From the NCBI RefSeq assembly GCF_910584445.1, contig NZ_CAJUBO010000017.1, positions 1 to 58,306 on the forward strand: 58,306 bases of DNA, given 5' to 3'. Made by a program: the position numbers and the translations under genes. Below the pieces are notes generated by a model. That model was not told where the DNA came from, did no database searches, and worked only from the letters and a program-made list of their open reading frames with translations. This document shows, one piece after another, positions 43,749 to 53,494 of this stretch (position 1 is the stretch's first letter; every line of letters begins with the position of its first letter). The DNA comes from an uncultured Desulfovibrio sp. (GTDB lineage: Bacteria > Desulfobacterota > Desulfovibrionia > Desulfovibrionales > Desulfovibrionaceae).

Positions 43749-44302
43749 GGTCTGGACCTATTAATGTGACTGCTGGCTTGGGATGTGGCAGCTTATGCAA
43801 TGCCACAATCATCCGTCAAAAACAGCCTTTTTTGCGCTGGCCTGACGCGTTGCGGACGATGCCCGTACCTCGCTTCGCTCGAACGGGCACGGCGCTTCGC
43901 GCCGCCTTCGGTCGCGTCACTGGACGATTTTTGTCGGTCATGTACCTGAGTACACTCCCTCCAAAAATCGCCCACTTCCTTGCCAGCGCAAAAAAATCTT
44001 ATTTTTTAGGATTCTTGCGGCGACAGCCCCGCCCTTCGCTCTGCTTCGGGCGGCCAGTGGAAAAAACTCTTTTCCTTGCTGAAAAAAACCATAACGTAAT
44101 TTAATGAGGTTTGAGCCTAGATGTACGGTGTCAACACGTTGCGGGGCGCTGCCGGCAGGAACCCCTGACAGGCGCGATGGAGGATCCCCGACCATGCCGG
44201 GGGACCCTGTTTCCCCTGCCGCCATTGACGGCTGTCCGCCCGCAACGGTATGGTAGGGACGCATGGTGACGAGGGAGGCACAGCCATGCGAAGGAGCGGC
44301 CC
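43749..44302. other. Intergenic region polA to autotransporter
   Basis: The 554 bases hold a hairpin after polA, a GCCCGT/ACGGGC hairpin around 43862-43889, repeat copy B, and about 180 bases of leader before the autotransporter. I see no gene here. TTGCTG, 18 bases and TTTAAT in the repeat could be a promoter. Confidence 0.55.
43921..44120 (+). repeat. Dispersed structured repeat, copy B (most complete)
   Basis: Contains a 9-bp perfect stem CGATTTTTG/CAAAAATCG (43925-43933, 43962-43970) enclosing TGTACCTGAGTACA, then CTTCCTTGCCAGC, the ATCTTATTTTTTAGGAT hairpin (43996-44012), and CCGCCC/GGGCGG (44029-44034, 44048-44053). From 43991 to its right end it matches 1-132 almost base for base. Its right edge lies about 180 bases before the autotransporter start. 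Confidence 0.85.
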
Positions 44303-47019
44303 ATGCGACACATGGCCGGAAATTCGACGGGGCAGCACATGCAGGGGAAACGCCGTGTGACGGCTTTTCTTGCGGTGGTGGCCCTTTTTTGTTGTTTTGG
44401 TGCGGAACAGCTCCGGGTGCCTCCGGCCCTGGCCGCGCCGAACCTTGACCTTCAGGGCGGCAATACACGCATCACTTCCGATGCGGACTACAATACCATC
44501 AGCGGCGTTGGAGAGCTGACGATTCGGGGTGCCTCCGTCCACGCCAACGAGATCAAGGGTTCCATCCAGTTCTTTGGTTCTGGCGCCGTTCTTTCCCCGC
44601 GACCAAGATCAACATCGGTTCCTTTTACATCGAAAACAGCACTCTTCATGCCAACGGCATTTTCCAGTCCACGTCAACTGGCGACATGGTCATGACCAAC
44701 AGCCATATCGTCGCCGAACTCGTGTCGCTGGGGCATGACTACATCACTACACAACAGCCTCCCAAGGAGTTTCATGAGGACTCCCCCCAAGACGACCTGC
44801 CTTCCAGCCAGCACAGCGACAGCACCATCACCGCGCGTAGCGACGTTATTTTTTACAGGGGTCTCTCCGCGCTGAGCGGCGAAAGCGTCATCACGAGCCT
44901 TGAAGGCAGCATCATGGCTAATCGCGATCCCGGGCTTTCGGCCAGCGACGGCGCGGTGCTTTCTCTCTATGCGCCCAACGGCAAGATTTCCGCGCCCACC
45001 GTCACGGCCACCAATGTGGTGGCAAAGAACATTTTCGCCAACAATGTGACAGTCAAAAACGGCAGTTTCCTGCTTTCGGGGACCACTGCGGGAGGGCGCG
45101 ACAATGTCATCAACGAGACTTTGACGCTCATCAATGCCGCAGCCGGTATCGCAGCGCTCAACGTCGTGGGAAAGACGACCATTTCCGGCGGCAGCCTGCG
45201 CGCGGGCGCACTGGACCTTTCGGGCGGCGTCACCGTGAACGGCGGCGCCCGTGCGGGCATCGACAGCCTGAAGCTGGACACTGCAACGCTGCTGGCGGTC
45301 AACAGCCGCGTGGCGGTGGCGAACTTCAGGGATTCCACTGACGGCAGCGCGGTCGTGGGCGCCAACGCGGCCCTGGGGCTGGGAACCTCCGACCCGGACT
45401 GGATACTGCGCCAGTTCGACGCTGCGGACGGCAGCACTCTCGGCCCTGTCACCGCCGCCCTTGCCGTGGCGACCCCGCAGTCGCTGGACGATCTCCCGGG
45501 CATGGTGGTGGACGGTTCGCTTTCGGCGCCGCCCCCCGCCGTGGCCACGAAAACTGTCGTTTTCGCGCCTGGCTCGCTGCTGGTGGTCAGCGCGAAGGCG
45601 GCGGACGAAAATGGCGACGGCGCGCTTTCGGGCGGAACTTTCGATGTCCAATCAGGTGCCAAGCTGTATATTCCCGATGCCGTCAACGGGGGCACCTACA
45701 AGGTGCTTGCCGGCGCCGGCGACTATCCTGACGACACGGCCTGGAACGGCGCCAACCTTGCTTCCGGAACGCCCATGCTCGACCTGGTGCGGCTGGAAGA
45801 ATTCGGCATGATCGGCACGCGCATGATCTCGGCCGAGTCTGTTTTTACCAAGCTGCATCCGCTGCTGGTGGACATGCTGGACAAGACCTATGCGGATGGC
45901 GTCATCGGGCCGCCGCATGTGGATTCGGCGGTTCCCGGCATCCGCTTCCTCTCGCGGGCCATCAGCCGCGAATATATCGCCAATAACGGCAGGCTCGCGG
46001 CCGTCACCATCGAGAGCGCCGCGCGCATGGCGGTGCTCGGGGCCGTGCCGCAGATGACCATGGCCGCCAATCAGGCCGGGAGCAACGCCATGGGCCGGCG
46101 TTCCGGCGCCGAGCCGGGTGGCGGCGTCTCTGCCGTGGGCGGGGACGGCGCGCCCGTGGAGGAGGCGCTCCACCGCCATGGCTGGGCGCTGTGGATCACG
46201 CCCATCTTCCAGAGCGCCAACGGCTTCGGCATGACGGCGGGCAACTGGGACATGGATTTCAGCGGCAACCTGGGCGGCATCGCCCTGGGCTGCGACTACA
46301 CCTTCGCAAGCGCGTTGCGGCTGGGCGTGAGCCTCAATCTGGGCGGCGGCTATGCGCGCGGCTCCGGCGAGCTGGCGGGCACGACCAACAGCATGGGCTT
46401 CTGGGGCCTCGGGGCGTATGCCGGCTGGCAGGCGGGCAATCTGGGCCTTTCGGCGGATGTGGCCTACACCTCGGCATACAACAGCCTCAAGCAGGGCCTG
46501 CCCGAGGGCATGGAAATGCGGCCGCTCAAGAGCGACGTGACCTCCCGGGCGCTGAGCGCCGGCCTGCGCGCCGAATACCGCATCCCCACGCCCTGGCTGG
46601 AGGTGGCGCCGCACGCGGGCGTGCGCTACCTCTATCTGCATACCGACGGCTATGATGTGAAAAGCGGCGGCACAGTGCTGGAGGGCGACCCCATGCGCCA
46701 GAATATCTGGACGTTCCCGGTGGGCGTTTCCCTCTCGCGCGACGTTGAACTGTCCGGGGGCTGGCGTTGCCGCCCGGTGCTGGATCTTTCCGTCATCCCC
46801 GCCGCCGGCGACATGGACGCCAAGGGCGACGTGCGGTTTACCGGCACGGGCATTGATTCGGATCTGGAGACGCAGATCATGGATCATGTCACCTGGCGCG
46901 GCGCGCTTGGTGTGGAGTTTAGCGGCGGCGACCTCGCCCTTGGGCTGAACTACAGCTTCCAGAGCGGCATGAAGACCACGGCCCACGGGGTGACGGCAAG
47001 CTTCAGCTACCAGTTCTAG
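44303..47019 (+). pseudogene. Autotransporter adhesin, interrupted by a -1 frameshift
   Basis: Type V secreted surface protein split into two frames. The first part (44303-44695) has an AAGGAG site, a long signal peptide (AFLAVVALFCCFGA...ALAA) and the start of a beta-helical passenger. Near 44595-44598, a run of four C, the frame is lost; one extra C would restore it and give LSPATKINIGSFYIENS. The second part runs to 47019 and encodes the rest of the passenger plus the C-terminal beta-barrel (about 270 residues), ending with the classic aromatic FSYQF. Whether the shift is decay, phase variation or a sequencing error is open. Confidence 0.75.
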
Positions 47020-47176
47020 AGCATTTTGCTGAGGAAAATATCTGTAAGACAGATATTTTCCTCAGGTTTCGCTGCCTCCATTCCGGAGGAAAAGCGTGGT
47101 TTTCCGCCTTAGTACGGCGCGGGCGTCTGCTCCCGCAGCCGCCAGAGCGTTTACGCAATTTCATTGCGAAAACGCT
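47020..47176 (+). repeat. Hairpin-mosaic repeat D, copy 2
   Basis: A perfect 17-bp hairpin (47029-47045 with 47049-47065, loop AAG) begins ten bases after the autotransporter stop. A GGAAAA/TTTTCC stem follows, then the 62-base block 47115-47176 shared with 37183-37243. The block ends in AGCGTTT-A-CGCAAT-TTC-ATTGCG-A-AAACGCT, a near-perfect long hairpin. It separates two convergent genes and probably terminates both. Confidence 0.8.
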
Positions 47177-47248
47177 TTAAATGCCGGGCCGCGCAGGCGG
47201 CGTTCCGAAAGGGAGCGCCCCGTGGTGCCACGGGGCGCTCCAGCCGTT

Positions 47249-50200
47249 TCAGGCGGCGGCGATGCCGCCATTTTCCACCAGGAAGAGGGACGCGTCGGGC
47301 GCGGCCGCGCGCAGCATGTCCACCATGTGGGGCTGGCAGGTGAAATAGAGGATCTGGTGCCCAGGCCCGTCATGCCCGGCGGCCAGGTCCGCAAAGGCGC
47401 GGGCCGTGCGTTCCGCGCGTTCGGGGTCGAAGTTGACGAGCACTTCGTCCATGATGACCGGCAGCGGCGCGGCATGCGCCGCGTGGCTCTTGATATAGGC
47501 AAGGCGCAGGGCGAGATATGCCTGTTCCTGCGCGCCCCGGCTCAGCGATTCCGGTCCCACCGGTTCCCCGGAGGGGGGCAGGATATGCAGGCTCGCGTCC
47601 TCCAGCGACGCGCTGATGCCGCGCCAGCGGCCATTGGTGATCCGGGAGAAGATGGCCGATGCCTCGCGGATGACCTCGGGCTGGCGTTCCTTCTCAAAGC
47701 TGAGCTTTGCCTGGCGGAGCAGGGCCGCCGCAAGCGCCCGCCGGCTCCAGGAGAGGGCCATGCGTTCCATGCGCTCCACGAGGGTCGCCTCTTCCTGACG
47801 CATGCGGGCCAGTTCTTCGTCGCGCGAGAGCGCGGCCACGCGCGCGTGCAGTTCCGCCACGCGGGCGGCCAGTTCCTGTTCGCCGTCGCCCATGGCGGCC
47901 AGTTCCGCCTGGATGGCCGCCAGGCGCCGTTCCTGACTCTCCTGATCGCCTTCCTTGAAGGAGGCGAGGAATTCCTCCAGGGGGCGGGAGTCCGCGGCAA
48001 GGTTCAGGGCGTCCTCGAGATCCTGGCGGCGACGGGTGAGGTCGCGGTATTCCATCAGGAGCGCGGCAAGGCGCAGGAAATCTTCCGCATCGCCTGCTCC
48101 GGCCCGGGCAAGGAGGTTCCGCTCCCGTTCGCGCGCCATATCGAGTGCCGCCGTCTCCGCGCGGCGTTCATCCTCTTCTTCCGTGAGGAGGCTGGCGAGG
48201 CGCCGGCGCTCGGCCTCGGCCTGGGCCGCGGTTTCCGCATCGGCGAGCAGGGCGTCAAGGGTGGCGAGCCAGTCCGGCGCGGCGTCGGCATCGCGTTCGG
48301 GCGCGCGGTCCAGGCTGTCCGCGAGGGCGCCCAGAGGTCCCTCAAGGGCCGCCAGTTCGGCGCGCCCCTGGGCCAGTTCGTCCTGTGCCCGTTCCAGCTG
48401 CGCCTCCGCCGCAAGGCAGCTTTCCATGCATTTGAAGGCCTCGCGCACGGTTTCCGGGTCCAGGTCCTGCTCAAGCCCAAGCCCGAGGAGGCAGGTCCCC
48501 CAGGCGGCGCGAGCCTCTTGCAGGCGCTCCTCATCGGCGCGCAGCCGGGCGGAGGCTTCGCGCTGACGCGCCTGGGCGCGCTCCAGTTCGCTTTCATGGT
48601 TCTGCAGGGCCGAGGCGGCGCGGATGCGCTGCTCGCGCGCGGCATCGGCTTCGCGGCAGGCATCCATGACCTGACGCACGGCTTCCTCCAGCGGCATGTC
48701 GGCGCGGGCCATGCGCCCGGCCACAGCGGGCACGCCGGCCGCCCGCGCTTCAAGCGCGCGCATGTCGTCCAGCAGGGCATCCAGGTCCGCCTGGGCGGCG
48801 GCCACAGCTCCGAAGGCAAGGCGCGCGGACTCGGCGCGGGCAAAGAACGTGGAAGCGCTCTCCGGGGACGGCACATTGGCGACATGCAGCGACTGCATGA
48901 GACCATGCCATTGACGCCGCGCCTGTTGCACCTCGCCCTGCTTTTCATGGGCGCGGCTCTCGAGCGCGGCGGCCTGTGCGCGGGCCTGCGCGTATTCGCG
49001 CCTGAGCGCTTCCATGTCCCGGCGGGAACGCTCTTCATGGAAGCACTGTTCGCGTTCGCGCTCCAGCAGCATTTCCGTGGCTTCGAGCGTGACCAGATCC
49101 ATGCTCTCCACGCCCGCGGCCGCGCAGAGCTGACGCGCCTGTTCGCCCAGCTCCGCCACATGGAGCGCGCAGGTTTCGCGCCGGCTCTGGAGTTGCGCCA
49201 TCTCGCGCTGGAAACGCCGCGCCTCGGGACCGCTGCGGGGCAGCCCCCCCGCGAGGAAGCCCACGCCGCTCGCCAGGACGAGATAGCCTGACCAGAGGCT
49301 GACGGGCAGGCTGAGTTCCGGGGTGAGCGCATATTCCGTCATGCCGAGGAGCCAGTGGGCAAGAAGGATGCCGCCGCCGCCCAGGATGAGCAGCGCGCCC
49401 ACGACGATGAGCGGCACGCTCATGACGGGCGCGGGGGCCTGCTCCGACGAGATCCTGTTGTCCAGCTCCTGGAGGCGTTCGCGCTCTGTGGTCGTGGTCG
49501 CCGAAAGGGCGCGCAGGGCGCGCAGCGCGGTGGCCCGCGCGTCCAGCGCCTCGCGGCTCTGGCCGCCGGCGTTGCGCTGCGCCTCGCGCAGGTCGTCCAT
49601 GCGTTTTTTGACGGATTCGGCCTGTTCTTCGGCCTGTCGGACGGCCTGGCCTATTTCCGTGGCTTCCTGAAGGCGTGCCTGCATGGCGCGGGCGACGCCG
49701 AGGGCGTCTTCCTGACGCGCCAGCAGATCGTCCAGCAGGGCGCAGGCGTCCGCGTGGGCAAGGGCGGCGGTTTCGCCGGCGGTGGCCGGAGCGGCGGCGC
49801 CTGCCTGCATGCCGTTCAGCCGCAGCTGGTCGACGGCCCGGCCAAAGGCCGTGCGGGCCTGGGCGAGGGCGCGTTCGCGCCCCGGAGCCAGACGGCGATT
49901 TTCTTCCAGGCGGGCCATGGTCTGGCGCAGTTCGTCGCGGGCATCGTCCGGCAGTTCGGCCACAGGGGCGGGCAGCACCTCCAGCGCGTCCCGCGCGGCG
50001 CCCACGGCGCGTTCGGCGGCCTCCACATCGCGGTTGGCGCGGGTGAGGCCGTCAATGGCGGCCTGATGCGCCGTGACGGCGGCGGTCATTTCCCGGGCCT
50101 GTTTTTCAAGGTCCTCACGGGCGAAAAGCGAGCGGTCGGTCTCGCGGATGCGCTGGCAGCTCCAGCCCGGACCCAGCTGGGTGAGTCCATGGGCAAGGGC

Positions 50201-51271
50201 TGATTCGGCACGGCGGCAGTTTTCCTCCTGCCCGCGGATCTGCCCGAGCGCCTGGCGATAGCCGCTCTTTCGTTCGGAAAGTCTTCGCAGTTCCGGCAGG
50301 GCCTCCAGCAGGGGGCGCGCCACGGCGATTGCCTCCTGACGGGCGCGCAGGCGCGCGAGCTTTTCATCGCGGGCGGCCACCTGGCGCTCGCAGGCTTCCC
50401 GCGCTTCCTGGAGGCGCGCGAGCCGCGCGGCGCCGTCCTCGGGAAAGTCCTCGCGCACGGGCGGGAGCCGCTCAAGGCGCACGCCGGTCATGCGCCATTC
50501 GTCCCACTGCCGCCAGACACCCAAACGGCGTTCCAGATGGCGGCGCTCATCTTCCAGTTCCGCCCTGCGGCGGCGCAGGTCGGAAAGCTCCGCCTTTTTG
50601 CGGGCGAACTCTTCGGCCAGAGCGTCGAAGCCCGCGCATTCGGCGGTGACGTCCTCAATGCGGGCGCGCAACGCTTCCAGCTGGCCCAGGGCCGCGTTGA
50701 GGGCGGGTTTGCTTCCGCCGCGCTTGAAGATCTCCTCTTCCTGGCGTTCCAGCAGCTTCAGCGCCTCGCCGGGGGCGCGCAGGCCAGGCCCGAAGCTTGC
50801 CCCGTAGAGCGCGTTACGCACGCCCTCGGCGCCAAGGCTTTCAAAATTTTCCAGTTCGCCAAGGCTGAAGCCGAAGACCGCCCGATAGACGTCGCGGCTC
50901 ACGCCGAACAGCAGCTGCCGCAGCAGGTCGGGCGAAAGCGGCGTGCCGTCCGGCCGGTTCAGGGTCAGGACGCCCCCTGACGGGCCGGGCCTGCGGGTCA
51001 GGTGGAGCGCATCTTCGCCATTGTCGGAAGCCGCGTGGCGCAGAACGAGGCTGCCGCCCGCCGTGCCGCCGGACACCGGCGCGAAGCTCCGCCGCGCCTC
51101 GGCGGCGCGGGGATTGGGATAGCCCGTGAGCATGGTGCGGAGAAATTCCAGACAGGTGGACTTGCCGGCCTCGTTGCGCCCGAGAAAGATGCTCAGACCC
51201 GGCGGCAGCGCGTCCACCTCCACGCCGGACAGGACGCCGAAGCCATCTATATGAAAGGATTCGATATACAT
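47249..51271 (-). CDS. YhaN-like SMC-type ATPase (COG4717 family)
   Basis: 1340-aa ATPase. The N-terminus has FHIDGFGVLSG and Walker A GRNEAGKSTCLEFL; the C-terminus has the ABC signature region LSRGAQEQAYLALRLAYI and Walker B LPVIMDEVLVNFD. Between lie about 1000 residues of Arg/Glu/Ala-rich coiled coil. Two hydrophobic helices near residues 613-678 sit where a Rad50 hook would be, suggesting membrane attachment at the coil apex. Its ATG overlaps the stop of the phosphoesterase gene (ATGA). The pair resembles SbcC/SbcD or Rad50/Mre11 and Bacillus YhaN/YhaO. Confidence 0.85.
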   Translation of the reverse strand: MYIESFHIDGFGVLSGVEVDALPPGLSIFLGRNEAGKSTCLEFLRTMLTGYPNPRAAEARRSFAPVSGGTAGGSLVLRHAASDNGEDALHLTRRPGPSGGVLTLNRPDGTPLSPDLLRQLLFGVSRDVYRAVFGFSLGELENFESLGAEGVRNALYGASFGPGLRAPGEALKLLERQEEEIFKRGGSKPALNAALGQLEALRARIEDVTAECAGFDALAEEFARKKAELSDLRRRRAELEDERRHLERRLGVWRQWDEWRMTGVRLERLPPVREDFPEDGAARLARLQEAREACERQVAARDEKLARLRARQEAIAVARPLLEALPELRRLSERKSGYRQALGQIRGQEENCRRAESALAHGLTQLGPGWSCQRIRETDRSLFAREDLEKQAREMTAAVTAHQAAIDGLTRANRDVEAAERAVGAARDALEVLPAPVAELPDDARDELRQTMARLEENRRLAPGRERALAQARTAFGRAVDQLRLNGMQAGAAAPATAGETAALAHADACALLDDLLARQEDALGVARAMQARLQEATEIGQAVRQAEEQAESVKKRMDDLREAQRNAGGQSREALDARATALRALRALSATTTTERERLQELDNRISSEQAPAPVMSVPLIVVGALLILGGGGILLAHWLLGMTEYALTPELSLPVSLWSGYLVLASGVGFLAGGLPRSGPEARRFQREMAQLQSRRETCALHVAELGEQARQLCAAAGVESMDLVTLEATEMLLEREREQCFHEERSRRDMEALRREYAQARAQAAALESRAHEKQGEVQQARRQWHGLMQSLHVANVPSPESASTFFARAESARLAFGAVAAAQADLDALLDDMRALEARAAGVPAVAGRMARADMPLEEAVRQVMDACREADAAREQRIRAASALQNHESELERAQARQREASARLRADEERLQEARAAWGTCLLGLGLEQDLDPETVREAFKCMESCLAAEAQLERAQDELAQGRAELAALEGPLGALADSLDRAPERDADAAPDWLATLDALLADAETAAQAEAERRRLASLLTEEEDERRAETAALDMARERERNLLARAGAGDAEDFLRLAALLMEYRDLTRRRQDLEDALNLAADSRPLEEFLASFKEGDQESQERRLAAIQAELAAMGDGEQELAARVAELHARVAALSRDEELARMRQEEATLVERMERMALSWSRRALAAALLRQAKLSFEKERQPEVIREASAIFSRITNGRWRGISASLEDASLHILPPSGEPVGPESLSRGAQEQAYLALRLAYIKSHAAHAAPLPVIMDEVLVNFDPERAERTARAFADLAAGHDGPGHQILYFTCQPHMVDMLRAAAPDASLFLVENGGIAAA

Positions 51272-52551
51272 CAGCGTTCCTCCAGCAGGTCCAGGCACAG
51301 GCGTTCGGCCTCGTCAAGAAGCGTGCGGAGCTGCTCCTCGTCCGGCGGCGTGAGCGCCTTCCGCAGGCGGCTGTGCTCGAAAAGCGCTCCCAGGGCGGGG
51401 TCCGCCACCTGGTGGAGGGCCTGGCGGCTTTCGCGCATGGCGGCGGCAAGACGGGCCGTTTCACCCAGCAGGTCCTCCCGGCGCAGCAGTTCTTCGCGTT
51501 CCGCAAGCGAGCGTGTTTCCACGCGCAGGTCCTTGAGCCAGATGCCGGGAGTATCCCCGGAAAGATACTGGAGGCGTTCCGCCAGGTCCTCCATGGTGGC
51601 GGCCTTGCGTAGCATTCCGTCAAGCGGTGTCCTGCCCTCCAGGGCCACGCGGGCCATGACGGCCTCGCACGAGGGGGGCGCCGCTTCGCCCAGCGTCGTC
51701 AGGGCGTGGCACAGACGCCGCTCCACTTCGTCAAGGTGGTCCACATCGTCAAGGGCAAGCGCCAGTTTTTCCCACTGGACGGGACCAAGAGCGCGAAATT
51801 CCGCTTCGCAGCGCCAGCCCCCGGCGTGGGGCGCGGCCGTGACGAGCAGGCAGCCGCGCGGGCCGGTCTCGTTGATATGCAGGCCCTGGGCATTGCCGGG
51901 ATAGGCGATGAACGGCTGTTCCGAAAGGATGCGCCGCTCATGCACATGGCCGAGCGCCCAGGCGTCGAGTCCTGTGGCGGTGAGGTCTTCGAGTCCGCAG
52001 GGGGCATAGCGGTCGGTGGCGCCTTCGCCCTGGACGGCGCAGTGCAGGACGCCGAGCTGGAAACAGTCCCCGCTGCCGTCGCGCCGGAACAGGCGCGCCA
52101 GGTTGCGGCTTTCCCTGGCGCGGGCATGGCTGATGCCGTGGATGAGCGCCAGCGGTCCGCCGCCGCGCTCGATCGGATGGACCTCCGGCTCGGCGCCGAA
52201 AATGACGACATTGTCGGGCCATTCCACCGATGTGAGGCGGGAGGAGAGCGGGTCGTGATTGCCGTGGGCGATGAAGACCGGAATGCCCAGACGTTCCAGA
52301 CGCGCGCAGCCGTCGCGCAGGGCCAGTTGCGCTTTTACGCTGTGCTCTTCCTGATTGTAGATATCGCCGGCCAGGACGAGAAAATCCGGTTTTTCCCGCT
52401 CGCAGCAACTGATGAGGCGCTCAAGCGCGATGAAGGTGGCGTCGTGGAGAAGGCGGGCGAGACGGCCGCCCTGGCCCGTTTCCTGGGCAAGCCCCCGGAA
52501 GGGGGTATCCAGATGCAGATCTGCCGCGTGGATGTAGCGGATTTTGTCCAT
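51271..52551 (-). CDS. YhaO/SbcD-like metallophosphoesterase (DNA repair nuclease)
   Basis: 426-aa calcineurin-like phosphoesterase. Metal-binding motifs appear in order: HAADLHLDTPF (residue about 8), VLAGDIYN, AHGNHDP, LHCAVQGEG and LGHVHERR. A C-terminal helical part of about 170 residues would contact the ATPase. It is the nuclease partner of the YhaN-like protein and is translated first in a two-gene operon. A TTGCCA-17-TAGAAA promoter lies upstream. Confidence 0.87.
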   Translation of the reverse strand: MDKIRYIHAADLHLDTPFRGLAQETGQGGRLARLLHDATFIALERLISCCEREKPDFLVLAGDIYNQEEHSVKAQLALRDGCARLERLGIPVFIAHGNHDPLSSRLTSVEWPDNVVIFGAEPEVHPIERGGGPLALIHGISHARARESRNLARLFRRDGSGDCFQLGVLHCAVQGEGATDRYAPCGLEDLTATGLDAWALGHVHERRILSEQPFIAYPGNAQGLHINETGPRGCLLVTAAPHAGGWRCEAEFRALGPVQWEKLALALDDVDHLDEVERRLCHALTTLGEAAPPSCEAVMARVALEGRTPLDGMLRKAATMEDLAERLQYLSGDTPGIWLKDLRVETRSLAEREELLRREDLLGETARLAAAMRESRQALHQVADPALGALFEHSRLRKALTPPDEEQLRTLLDEAERLCLDLLEER

Positions 52552-52590
52552 GCTGCGCCTCGTTGCGCGAAAAAAGAGACAGAAGCACTA

Positions 52591-52619
52591 TTTCTAGACT
52601 TTTTCTAGGGCGGTGGCAA
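52591..52619 (-). promoter_or_regulatory. Possible promoter of the yhaO-yhaN pair
   Basis: On the minus strand TTGCCA, a 17-base spacer and TAGAAA lie about 40 bases before the phosphoesterase ATG. A small CTAGA...TCTAG palindrome overlaps the -10 side. Confidence 0.4.
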
Positions 52620-52733
52620 GGCGCGGGCTTAAGCACCCGAAGGTGGAATATATTAATATATTATTTTTTAATATACTGGGAAATCCCCCGGCTATGCCGG
52701 GGGACTAGTAGAGTTTGACTTATGCGGAAGTAG

Positions 52734-52786
52734 GGACAAGCCTCCTCATTGTGAGCTGCTCAGTGCGAGCAAGAGGAGGCTTGTCC
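52734..52786 (+). promoter_or_regulatory. RBS-sequestering hairpin before tnpA
   Basis: GGACAAGCCTCCTC (52734-52747) pairs perfectly with GAGGAGGCTTGTCC (52773-52786), which ends exactly at the GTG start. The ribosome-binding GAGGAGG is inside the stem, so translation should be strongly repressed. Structured leaders that silence tnpA are known for IS200. Confidence 0.8.
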
Positions 52787-53218
52787 GTGACGAAAAATTC
52801 AAGCTTAATCCATACGGTATGGGACTGCAAGTATCATGTGGTCTGGATTCCCAAATACCGTCGCAAGGTTTTGTATGGAAAATTACGGCATTACTTGGGA
52901 GATGTGCTTCATGAATTGGCGCGGCAATGCGAAAGCCGGATAATCGAAGGACATCTTTGTATCGACCACATACATATGTGTATTGCGATTCCGCCCAAAC
53001 ATTCTGTAAGCGAGGTGGTTGGTTTTATCAAAGGGAAGAGTGCCATAGCGATAGCCAGGGATGTAGGTGGAAAGGCGAGAAATTTTGTTGGACAAAGCTT
53101 TTGGGCGCGTGGCTACTATGTATCCATAGTGGGTCGTGATGAGGATATGATTCGCGAGTATATCCGCAATCAGGAAGCTGAAGAGAGGCGTCTGGAACAA
53201 ATAAGTCTGTTGAAATAG
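52787..53218 (+). CDS. tnpA: IS200-family Y1 transposase TnpA
   Basis: 143-aa single-strand transposase. It starts VTKNSSLIHTVWDCKYHVVWIPKYRR, has the metal-binding HUH motif in IDHIHMCIAIPP, and the nucleophile Tyr in the helix MIREYIRNQEAEE. Length is typical of IS200 TnpA and the reading frame is intact. The start is GTG 52787 directly after the hairpin described above. The small hairpins AGCCGCC/GGCGGCT and AGCCGC/GCGGCT just after the stop may end the transcript. Confidence 0.9.
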   Translation: MTKNSSLIHTVWDCKYHVVWIPKYRRKVLYGKLRHYLGDVLHELARQCESRIIEGHLCIDHIHMCIAIPPKHSVSEVVGFIKGKSAIAIARDVGGKARNFVGQSFWARGYYVSIVGRDEDMIREYIRNQEAEERRLEQISLLK

Positions 53219-53299
53219 CCGCCTTTAGGCGGCTCAAATATTCAGCCGCTTTGAGCGGCTCACAGCACAAGCCCCCGGCTTTGCCGGGGGTGCATGACT

Positions 53300-53452
53300 G
53301 CTTCCATTCACGCCATATAATTTCCTGATGGTCGCTTGATGCCTGTAAACAGTTGTGCATTGAATGGATAACATGCGGGCAATCTCTTTTGGGACATCCG
53401 TAGCATATGAGTTCTCCTTGCGGGCGCTGAGGCGCTCCACTTGCTGTTGAGA
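53300..53452 (-). pseudogene. Remnant of a LuxR-type helix-turn-helix gene
   Basis: The minus strand encodes VERLSARKE, then KEIARMLSIQCTTVYRHQATI and KLYGVNG, which matches the order of a LuxR/NarL C-terminal HTH (LSxRE, KEIARxL, TVxxHRxxI, KLGVxN). Internal residues are missing, no sensor domain precedes it, and the reading has no start with an RBS. The IS200 right end lies only a few bases beyond it, so the element may have inserted at or into the old gene. Confidence 0.4.
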
Positions 53453-53461
53453 AGAATGTGT

Positions 53462-53479
53462 GTTATACAAAAATATAAC
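53462..53479 (+). promoter_or_regulatory. Operator-like palindrome of the mazEF-type pair
   Basis: GTTATA-CAAAAA-TATAAC is a perfect 6-bp inverted repeat 16 bases before the antitoxin start. It overlaps the -10 of a possible TTGCTG-17-TATACA promoter, a usual place for antitoxin autorepression. Confidence 0.55.
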
Positions 53480-53494
53480 TTTTGGAGGTGCATC

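Larger units (their letters stand above)
52665..53300 (+). mobile_element. IS200-type insertion sequence (IS200/IS605 family)
   Basis: A Y1 transposase gene is bracketed by two near-identical hairpins, CCCCCGGCTATGCCGGGGG (52685-52703) and CCCCCGGCTTTGCCGGGGG (53272-53290), acting as left and right subterminal ends. No tnpB accompanies it, so it is the IS200 form. It lacks inverted-repeat termini, as expected for single-strand transposition. The left flank is extremely AT-rich. Exact ends cannot be fixed without an empty site. Confidence 0.8.

Noticed and set aside
44263..44448. Short open frame starting 40 bases before the autotransporter
   Set aside because: It is out of frame with the signal peptide and lacks a better RBS than ATG 44303.
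52640..52680. AT-rich palindromic stretch as a replication or transfer origin
   Set aside because: Too short and without iterons or a relaxase gene; more likely an AT-rich target region of the IS200 element.
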